Shown here piece after piece: positions 5,907-11,078 of a stretch of 11,078 nucleotides of DNA (its first letter is position 1; each line of letters begins with the position of its first letter). The notes beneath the pieces were generated by a model. The model searched no databases and was not told the DNA's origin. It was given only the letters and a program-made list of their open reading frames with translations. Position numbers and translations under genes: made by a program. Source of the stretch: Oscillospiraceae bacterium (GTDB taxonomy: Bacteria; Bacillota_A; Clostridia; Oscillospirales; CAG-272); the NCBI GenBank assembly GCA_015063445.1, contig SVUD01000048.1, positions 1 to 11,078 on the forward strand. The letters run 5' to 3'.

Positions 5907-7823
5907 TTATTCAAGCTCGAATGCGCCCGTATAAAGACGGTAATACGTGCCACGCTCCTCAATAAGCTTTTCGTGCGAACCACGCTCGATTATCTCACCG
6001 TGATCGAGCACCATAATTACGTCGGAATTTCGCACGGTTGAGAGCCTATGCGCAATTACAAACACGGTTCTGCCCTCCATAAGCTTATCCATTCCTGCCT
6101 GAACGATAGCCTCAGTTCTCGTATCAATAGACGAGGTTGCCTCGTCAAGTATCATAACGGGGGGATCCGCAACGGCGGCGCGAGCTATAGCTATAAGCTG
6201 ACGCTGACCTTGAGAAAGATTTGCTCCGTTACCCGAAAGCTCGGTGTTATATCCCTCGGGAAGTCTTGTGATGAAGTCGTGCGCTCCCGCAAGCTTTGCG
6301 GCGGCAATACACTCTTCATCGGTAGCCTCAAGCTTTCCGTAGCGAATGTTATCTATTACGCTTCCTGTGAAGAGGTTTGTTTCCTGAAGAACTATTCCGA
6401 GAGATCTTCTGAGGTCGGACTTTTTAATCTTATTTATGTTTATGCCATCGTATCGTATTTTTCCGTCGGCAATATCGTAGTATCTGTTTATAAGATTTGT
6501 AATCGTGGTTTTTCCGGCGCCCGTCGCACCTACGAACGCAACCTTTTGACCCGGCTCGGCATATACGCTGACGTTCTTAAGCACGGGCTTGCCCGGCTCA
6601 TATTCAAAGTCAACATCCGTCATTCTGACGTCGCCTCGAAGGAGCGTATAGGTAACCGCACCGTCACCGTGAGGATGGCGCCATGCCCATACTCCCGTTC
6701 TCTCCTTAACCTCGGTTATATTTCCGCTTTCATCCACTCTTGCGTTTACTAAGGTAACGTAGCCCTCGTCAGCCTCGGGCTCTTCGTCTATAAGCTCAAA
6801 CACTCTGTTCGCGCCCGCAACAGCCATCGCTATCGAATTTATCTGCTGAGAAAGCTGATTTATATTTCCGGTGAACTGCTTAGTCATATTGAGGAACGGA
6901 ATGACTATGCTTATTCCGAACGGAATAGATGAAAGACTCAAATTGTAGAAATTGGGAATAAGAAGAAATACTCCGCCAACGGTAGCTATAATAACGTACA
7001 TTACATTACCGATATTCATAATTATCGGTCCAAGCGCATTGGAATACGCATGAGCTCTATACGCTTCTTGATAGAGCTTTTCGTTAACTTTTGCAAACTC
7101 TTCTTTGCATTTTTCCTCTCTCGAGAAGACTTTAACCACCTTTTGTCCGTTCATCATCTCTTGAATATACCCCTCGAGTCCCGCAACGGATTTTTGCAGG
7201 CCTCTGAAATGCTTCGCGGAGCCTTTGCCTGCTTTTTTCGAAACGAAGAGCATAAGGAATACTCCGAGAATCAACACAAGAGTCAGCCATACAGAGTAGT
7301 ATATCATAATGAAGAATACGGTCAGAACGACTATACCCGAGCGAAGAAGAGTCGGCAACGAGCGCGATATAAGCTCTCTTAAGGTATCAAGATCGTTCGT
7401 ATAGTAGCTCATTATATCGCCGTGCTTATGCGTATCAAAATACTTAATAGGAAGATTTTGCATTCCGCGGAACATTCTTATACGCATTTTAGACAGGAAG
7501 CCCTGCGTTATTCTGGCGGTTATCTGAGTATCAAGCGTGATTGCGGTTATTGATATTACGTACAGACACGCAAGAATTATTATGCTTGGCATAATTTCCT
7601 TTGACGCAGCGGCATAATCTCCCGTTTTTACGTAAATTTCAATTACCTCGGTTATTTTCTGAATAAATACAGCGGGGATCGCGGAAACGAGCGCCGCGAA
7701 GAGTATACAGAAAACGGTTATCGGTACGAGCTTCGGATAGTCCTTATAAAGAAGCTTCACAACTCTCATAACAACTCCCTTTTTCTTCTGCTGTATCGGA
7801 GCGGTCTTTGGAGACTTATTCAT
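5907..7823 (-). CDS. ABC exporter half-transporter, canonical-ATPase subunit of a heterodimer
   Basis: This is a 638-residue membrane protein with fused transmembrane and ATPase domains. I chose the start at 7823 (MNKSPKTAPIQQ): its ATG overlaps the stop codon of the preceding subunit by 8 bases (ATGAATAA), with GGAGG 8 bases upstream, so the two are translationally coupled. The reading frame is open further upstream to 7901, but that only overlaps the neighbour. About six transmembrane helices lie in residues 30-315. The ATPase domain has Walker A GATGAGKT (432-439), Q-loop Q480, a signature LSQGQ (536-540, unusual Q for G), Walker B VMILDE with catalytic E561, and switch H592. An extra segment, about 352-398 (with GVWAWRHPHGDG), links the two domains and is absent from typical MsbA-type exporters. 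It probably exports drugs, lipids or peptides; no substrate can be named. There is no C39 peptidase domain. The partner is the next gene upstream. Confidence 0.93.
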   Translation of the reverse strand: MNKSPKTAPIQQKKKGVVMRVVKLLYKDYPKLVPITVFCILFAALVSAIPAVFIQKITEVIEIYVKTGDYAAASKEIMPSIIILACLYVISITAITLDTQITARITQGFLSKMRIRMFRGMQNLPIKYFDTHKHGDIMSYYTNDLDTLRELISRSLPTLLRSGIVVLTVFFIMIYYSVWLTLVLILGVFLMLFVSKKAGKGSAKHFRGLQKSVAGLEGYIQEMMNGQKVVKVFSREEKCKEEFAKVNEKLYQEAYRAHAYSNALGPIIMNIGNVMYVIIATVGGVFLLIPNFYNLSLSSIPFGISIVIPFLNMTKQFTGNINQLSQQINSIAMAVAGANRVFELIDEEPEADEGYVTLVNARVDESGNITEVKERTGVWAWRHPHGDGAVTYTLLRGDVRMTDVDFEYEPGKPVLKNVSVYAEPGQKVAFVGATGAGKTTITNLINRYYDIADGKIRYDGININKIKKSDLRRSLGIVLQETNLFTGSVIDNIRYGKLEATDEECIAAAKLAGAHDFITRLPEGYNTELSGNGANLSQGQRQLIAIARAAVADPPVMILDEATSSIDTRTEAIVQAGMDKLMEGRTVFVIAHRLSTVRNSDVIMVLDHGEIIERGSHEKLIEERGTYYRLYTGAFELE

Positions 7824-9567
7824 TCTCTTCGCCTCCTCTCGAGCCTTCGGTCTGCTGAATATATACGTCACGGTAAATTTCGCTTCCCGACATAAGCTCA
7901 TCGTGATTTCCGACTGCGCTTATTTTTCCGCCGTCAAGGACTATTATCATATCGGCGTGCATAACCGATGAAATTCTCTGCGCGATAATGATTTTAGTGG
8001 TTTGCGGCATAAAACGCTCAAAGCCAAGTCTGATTGCGGCGTCGGTAGCAGTATCAACCGCGCTCGTCGAGTCATCGAGGATAAGTACCTTCGGCTTTTT
8101 GAGAAGCGCTCTCGCGATACAAAGTCTTTGCTTCTGCCCGCCCGAAACGTTTGCGCCCCCCTGCTCTATGTGAGTATCGTATCCATCGGGAAAGGCGGAT
8201 ACAAAATCGTGCGCCGAGGCAAGCTTACAAGCCTCTATAAGCTCTTCGTCGGTTGCGTTTTCATTTCCCCATCGAAGATTTTCCTTTATAGTTCCCGAGA
8301 AAAGAAGATTTTTTTGCAAAACCATCGAAACCGCACCTCTTAAGGCATCGAGCTCGTATTCTCTTACGTCAACCCCGCCAACCTTGACAGAGCCCTCGGT
8401 AACGTCGTAAAGACGGGGAATAAGACTTACTAATGTAGATTTACTCGAGCCCGTGCCACCGATAATTCCAACCGTAGAGCCGCTCGGGATAGTAAGATTT
8501 ATATCCTCAATAGTATTTCTTTTAGCGGTTTTCGAATATTTAAAATTAACCCCTTCAAACACCACGGAGCCATCCTTTACCACGAGGACAGGGCTCTCTG
8601 CTATCTTCATCGTGCTCTCTTCCGAAAGCACCTCGTTGATACGCTTGAAGGACTCGGTCGACATCGTAAGAATTACGTATATCATAGAGAGCATCATAAG
8701 CGACATAAGAACCTGCATACCGTATGTGAGCATGGCTGAAATATGACCTACGTCAACACTTGTACCTCTGCTCTCTATCGCAAGCTTTGAGCCGATTATG
8801 AGAACAAAAAGCATATTAAAGTAAAGACATATTTGCATTACAGGGGTATTTAATACCACTATACGCTCGGCTTTTGTGAAATCATCTTTAATGTTTTCTG
8901 ACGCAACGGTGAACTTTTCCTTTTCGTAATCCTCTCTCGAAAAGCCCTTTACGACTCGCGCCGCTCTTACGTTTTCCTCAATGGATTCATTGAGCTTATC
9001 GTACTTTTTAAACACTCTTCTGAATGCCGGCATCGCGTGTCTTGCGATCATTATAAGTCCGAAAGCAAGAACAGGAATTATTACAACGAACGTAAGCGCC
9101 AGCGCTCCGCCCATTACAGCCGCCATTACGACGGAAAATATGAGCATAAGAGGACTTCTTATCGCTGTTCTTATTATCATCATAAAGGACATCTGCACAT
9201 TGTTTATATCCGTAGTCATTCTCGTTACGAGCGACGCAGATGAAAATTTGTCTATATTCTCGAACGAATAGGTCTGTATTTTGGAAAACACGTCGCTGCG
9301 CAAATTTCTCGCGAATCCGCTTGACGCCTTTGCGCTCGTCAGCGCGGCAAAGCCTCCGCAGGCAAGAGAAAGCATTGCGAGTACTATAAGTATGACGCCC
9401 GTAACTATAACGTCGCTCATCTCAGCGCCGACACGCAGCTTATTAACAAGATTTGCGGTTATAAACGGTATAGTCGTTTCGATAGCGGCTTCCAATACCA
9501 TCAGAACAACCGTAAGTACGGTAAGCGTCTTAAACTCTCTTACAGAGCCAAGAATTTTTTTGAACAT
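7816..9567 (-). CDS. ABC exporter half-transporter, degenerate-ATPase subunit of a heterodimer
   Basis: This 583-residue partner of the following gene is first in the operon. About six transmembrane helices lie in residues 15-305, with the typical coupling segment RVVKGFSRE (204-212). The ATPase domain has a variant Walker A GGTGSSKS (370-377, Ser for the usual Gly before Lys), Q-loop Q418, a standard signature VSGGQ (474-478), Walker B VLILDD with Asp499 in place of the catalytic Glu, and Gln530 in place of the switch His (IIIAQRISS). These losses are typical of the non-hydrolysing side of heterodimeric exporters such as TM287/288, BmrCD and LmrCD. Its good signature would complete the intact site of the partner. 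GGAAG lies 5 bases before the ATG, and a consensus promoter lies 40 bases upstream. The start is clear because no other in-frame Met with an SD exists nearby. Confidence 0.93.
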   Translation of the reverse strand: MFKKILGSVREFKTLTVLTVVLMVLEAAIETTIPFITANLVNKLRVGAEMSDVIVTGVILIVLAMLSLACGGFAALTSAKASSGFARNLRSDVFSKIQTYSFENIDKFSSASLVTRMTTDINNVQMSFMMIIRTAIRSPLMLIFSVVMAAVMGGALALTFVVIIPVLAFGLIMIARHAMPAFRRVFKKYDKLNESIEENVRAARVVKGFSREDYEKEKFTVASENIKDDFTKAERIVVLNTPVMQICLYFNMLFVLIIGSKLAIESRGTSVDVGHISAMLTYGMQVLMSLMMLSMIYVILTMSTESFKRINEVLSEESTMKIAESPVLVVKDGSVVFEGVNFKYSKTAKRNTIEDINLTIPSGSTVGIIGGTGSSKSTLVSLIPRLYDVTEGSVKVGGVDVREYELDALRGAVSMVLQKNLLFSGTIKENLRWGNENATDEELIEACKLASAHDFVSAFPDGYDTHIEQGGANVSGGQKQRLCIARALLKKPKVLILDDSTSAVDTATDAAIRLGFERFMPQTTKIIIAQRISSVMHADMIIVLDGGKISAVGNHDELMSGSEIYRDVYIQQTEGSRGGEENE

Positions 9568-9606
9568 TTTTCTTCCTTTCTCAGTTCTTTACATTTTATC
9601 CTAATA

Positions 9607-9635
9607 ATTCTATAACAAAAATTTTTTATTGTCAA
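9607..9635 (-). promoter_or_regulatory. Promoter of the ABC exporter operon
   Basis: On the minus strand there is a perfect TTGACA (9630-9635), a 17-base A/T-only-like spacer with an AAAAATTTTT core, and TAGAAT (9607-9612). Transcription would start near 9600, leaving a leader of about 33 bases, too short for a riboswitch. A 7-base inverted repeat, GCTTTTT (9637-9643) / AAAAAGC (9651-9657), lies directly upstream of the -35 and could bind a regulator. Confidence 0.85.
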
Positions 9636-9640
9636 GGCTT

Positions 9641-9786
9641 TTTCGGGCTAAAAAAGCGCAAATGCTCAAATTTACTTTTTATTAATTTTTATAACCGCAA
9701 AAGTTTAATTATTCCGTTATTTTTCCACTGTTCAACATTGTTTTTTTCATTTTTACTACGACAAATCGTTATTTTTCCCTTTTCAC
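9641..9786. other. AT-rich divergent spacer between the ABC and CorC promoters
   Basis: There is no ORF with a ribosome binding site and no convincing RNA fold. It contains a 12-base direct repeat (CGTTATTTTTCC at 9715-9726 and 9767-9778), the second copy ending 8 bases before the -35 of the CorC promoter. With such AT-rich DNA the repeat may be chance. Confidence 0.5.
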
Positions 9787-9815
9787 TTGACAAATTGGCG
9801 CGTTTGTGATATACT
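9787..9815 (+). promoter_or_regulatory. Promoter of the CorC-type gene and its leader
   Basis: TTGACA (9787-9792), a 17-base spacer and TATACT (9810-9815) form a strong sigma-A promoter. Transcription would start near 9822, leaving a leader of about 230 bases before the CorC ATG. That is long for a bacterial leader and suggests RNA-level control. Confidence 0.88.
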
Positions 9816-9827
9816 GTATAGCAATGA

Positions 9828-9851
9828 CACCGATTTTGTGTATTTTCGGTG
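9828..9851 (+). other. Hairpin at the 5' end of the CorC leader
   Basis: CACCGA (9828-9833) pairs with TCGGTG (9846-9851) around a 12-base U-rich loop and is followed by ATTTTT. It would form as soon as the transcript emerges. Its right side contains GGTGAT, an SD-like match for an alternative leader ORF at 9858. The ten bases TATTTTCGGT at 9841-9850 recur exactly at 9980-9989, just past the terminator, so CACCGA has a possible second partner downstream. Confidence 0.45.
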
Positions 9852-9868
9852 ATTTTTATGGAGGAAAT

Positions 9869-9925
9869 ATGGACGACGACGCGGATTGTTGTAATCCCAA
9901 TACGTTACATATACTGAATAGGTAG
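9869..9925 (+). CDS. Candidate leader peptide, 18 residues, acidic N-terminus
   Basis: The ORF encodes MDDDADCCNPNTLHILNR and stops with TAG at 9923-9925. GGAGG (9860-9864) lies 4 bases before the ATG, slightly close but strong. The last base of the stop codon is the first base of a terminator stem, so a ribosome at the end of this ORF would cover the left arm. It has DDD at residues 2-4 and a further Asp at 6, then CC and NPN. No homologue is known to me. An overlapping alternative, 9858-9917 (MEEIWTTTRIVV..., 19 residues), could be read from a GGTGAT-type SD; its stop is also next to the stem. That translation occurs at all is inference. Confidence 0.5.
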   Translation: MDDDADCCNPNTLHILNR

Positions 9926-9977
9926 GCTTAGCCGGACAGGGATATTTGAAAAATATCGTGCGGTTAGGTCTTTTTTT
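9925..9977 (+). terminator. Intrinsic terminator inside the CorC leader (attenuator)
   Basis: GGCTTAGCCG (9925-9934) pairs with CGGTTAGGTC (9961-9970) over ten bases with three G-U wobbles. Within it, ATATTT (9942-9947) pairs with AAATAT (9951-9956) around GAA, separated by internal-loop bases. Seven T residues (9971-9977) follow at once. It lies about 150 bases downstream of the predicted transcript start and 77 bases before the CorC ATG, so it must be bypassed for CorC to be made. The internal loop and wobbles suggest a conditional rather than complete terminator. Confidence 0.65.
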
Positions 9978-10030
9978 GCTATTTTCGGTAAAACTCCAAA
10001 ACTCGATCAACAAAATTAAACATATAATAA

Positions 10031-10043
10031 GAAAGGAACTTTC
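10031..10043 (+). other. Ribosome binding site of the CorC gene inside a small hairpin, unusually far from the ATG
   Basis: GAAAG (10031-10035) and CTTTC (10039-10043) pair around GAA. The only SD-like sequence before CorC, AAAGGA (10032-10037), lies within this element and ends 17 bases before the ATG at 10055, farther than the usual 5-9. No in-frame ATG, GTG or TTG lies between the upstream stop TAA at 10028 and the ATG. Confidence 0.45.
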
Positions 10044-10054
10044 ATTATCCAATC

Positions 10055-11078
10055 ATGGACTCACACAGTATTTTCTTGCTCGTAACGATATTATTCTGTG
10101 TCATTATGAGCGCGTATTTTTCGGCAACGGAAACTGCGTTTTCAACCTTAAACAAAATACGCCTTAAAACGATGGCGGAGGACGGCAACAAAAAGGCCGC
10201 AAGAGCTCTTAAGCTTGCCGAGGACTACGACAGTCTTCTCTCCACGATTCTTATCGGTAACAACATCGTTAACATTCTTGCGTCGTCTCTCGCAACCCTT
10301 TTATTCATAGGATTTTTTGCGAACAACGAGAGTCTTGCAACAACTCTTTCAACGGTATCGCTTACAATCGTTATTCTTATTTTCGGAGAAATTTCTCCCA
10401 AAAGTATAGCAAAAGAGTCTCCCGAAAGATTCGCGATGTTCTCAGCTCCCATTATCAGCGCGCTTATGATTGTATTTAAGCCGCTCAACTGGGTATTCAG
10501 GCAGTGGAAAAAGCTTCTTAACAAGATGTTCAAGTCCGAGGAGGATACGGGTATCACCGAAGAAGAGCTTATTTCCATTATCGAAGAGGCAGAGGAGGAC
10601 GGAAATCTCGAAAAGAGCGAGACCGATCTTATCAAGAGCGCAATCGAATTCAACGAGCTTGAGGTTGGTGATATATTCACGCCAAGAATCGATATAACCG
10701 CAGTTAAATCCGAGGCATCGTACGAGGAAATACGTGAGGTATTCAAATCGTCGGGATATTCCCGCCTTCCCGTTTACAATGATGATCTTGATAATATTAC
10801 CGGTATTCTCTACTACAAGGACTTCTTTATAAAGGACTTTGACAATATTTCAAGCATTATAAAGCCCGTTATTTTCGTTACGAAGAACAAAAACGTTAAC
10901 GAGCTTATGAACGAGCTTCAGGAAAAGAAGCTTCACCTGGCTGTCGTAACCGACGAATACGGCTCCACGGCAGGTATCGTTACTCTTGAGGACATTCTTG
11001 AGGAAATAGTCGGTGATATCTGGGATGAGCATGACGACGTTGAGATAGACGTTAAGGAAATCGGCGAGGGTGAATATA
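10055..11078 (+). CDS. CNNM/CorC-family membrane protein with CBS domain pair, partial at the 3' end
   Basis: The frame gives 341 residues before the window ends (HlyC/CorC or UPF0053-type). Members move Mg2+ and sometimes Na+ or Co2+ across the membrane; characterised bacterial ones (TpCorC, S. aureus MpfA) are linked to Mg2+ export, though older names say hemolysin. The N-terminal CNNM domain, residues 1-155, has hydrophobic segments near 5-22, 62-88, 93-110 and 128-148 and the motifs SAYFSATETAFSTLNKIRL (19-37), LIGNNIVNI (66-74) and FGEISPKSIA (110-119). An acidic helix-rich linker, 163-203, contains ITEEELISIIEEAEEDG. A CBS pair follows: TPRIDITAV...SGYSRLPVY...ITGILYYKDFF (209-258), then LHLAVVTDEYGSTAGIVTLEDILEEIVGDI (293-322). 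The CorC_HlyC transporter-associated domain probably follows beyond the edge. The full protein would be about 420-440 residues. The gene has a strong promoter and a roughly 230-base leader with a terminator, so RNA-level regulation is likely. Confidence 0.93.
   Translation, partial: MDSHSIFLLVTILFCVIMSAYFSATETAFSTLNKIRLKTMAEDGNKKAARALKLAEDYDSLLSTILIGNNIVNILASSLATLLFIGFFANNESLATTLSTVSLTIVILIFGEISPKSIAKESPERFAMFSAPIISALMIVFKPLNWVFRQWKKLLNKMFKSEEDTGITEEELISIIEEAEEDGNLEKSETDLIKSAIEFNELEVGDIFTPRIDITAVKSEASYEEIREVFKSSGYSRLPVYNDDLDNITGILYYKDFFIKDFDNISSIIKPVIFVTKNKNVNELMNELQEKKLHLAVVTDEYGSTAGIVTLEDILEEIVGDIWDEHDDVEIDVKEIGEGEY

Noticed and set aside
5907..7901. Start of the second ABC subunit at 7901
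   Set aside because: It would overlap the upstream subunit by 86 bases without an SD; the coupled ATG at 7823 has GGAGG 8 bases upstream.
9575..9600. ATG-TAA start-stop element in the ABC operon leader
   Set aside because: An AGGA precedes an ATG directly followed by TAA, but the AGGA would lie at the very 5' end of the transcript, and such a short match is likely chance.
9822..10030. Known metal riboswitch (M-box, yybP-ykoY or NiCo) in the CorC leader
   Set aside because: The fragments GTTAGGT, GGTGATTTTTATG and GGACAGGG each recall parts of such motifs, but none of the full conserved cores or their order is present. A covariance-model search would decide.
9783..10052. 89-residue minus-strand ORF across the CorC promoter and leader
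   Set aside because: No ribosome binding site or recognisable motif, and it runs through the promoter and terminator of the plus-strand unit.
9946..10167. 73-residue plus-strand ORF starting within the CorC leader
   Set aside because: It overlaps the terminator and the start of the well-supported CNNM/CorC gene in another frame, has no ribosome binding site, and shows no family motif.
10225..10746. 173-residue minus-strand ORF opposite CorC
   Set aside because: It is the antisense reading of the CorC coding sequence; its Ser-rich composition reflects the codons of the other strand.

Overview
The window looks like a chromosomal stretch from a low-to-moderate GC Gram-positive bacterium, most likely an anaerobic gut-type Clostridia relative. 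The grounds are a transketolase of the two-subunit (split) type, a YpsA/DUF1273-like SLOG protein, a heterodimeric ABC exporter pair of a kind I associate with Clostridia, strong GGAGG-type ribosome binding sites, and near-consensus TTGACA-17-TATAAT promoters. No taxon can be fixed without a search. No tRNA, rRNA, CRISPR array, insertion sequence or phage gene is visible.

Layout. (1) At 1-348, minus strand, is the N-terminal end of a transketolase with its own promoter. (2) At 570-3242, minus strand, a two-gene unit holds a 50-residue peptide of unknown function followed by a secreted 791-residue glycerophosphodiester phosphodiesterase (GDPD) with a duplicated central domain; it ends in a clear terminator. 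(3) At 3400-4287, plus strand, an AraC-family regulator is divergent from that unit and shares its promoter region, so it is the obvious candidate controller. A bidirectional terminator (about 4342-4378) closes the regulator and the converging next gene. (4) At 4414-5115, minus strand, is a small multi-pass membrane protein with its own strong promoter. (5) At 5336-9567, minus strand, an ABC exporter operon (two half-transporters, translationally coupled by an 8-base overlap) is followed after an 85-base gap by a SLOG-family protein. (6) At 9787 to the end, plus strand, a strong promoter, a roughly 230-base leader and a CNNM/CorC-type membrane protein with CBS domains that runs off the window.

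How parts work together. The two ABC subunits have complementary defects: the first lacks the catalytic Glu and the switch His, and the second has a non-standard signature. A heterodimer would therefore have one normal and one degenerate ATP site. The AraC regulator probably responds to a small ligand and controls the peptide/GDPD unit, perhaps linked to use of glycerophosphodiesters or wall polymers.

The most interesting region is the CorC leader at about 9820-10054. It holds a short leader ORF with a good ribosome binding site and an Asp-rich N-terminus (MDDDAD). The ORF stops exactly where an intrinsic terminator hairpin with a seven-T tract begins. The downstream SD lies in a second small hairpin. 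This is the layout of a translation-coupled attenuator, and the acidic start of the peptide suggests a Mg2+-sensing mechanism fitting a CNNM/CorC Mg2+ transporter. That mechanism is inference and is not shown by the sequence.
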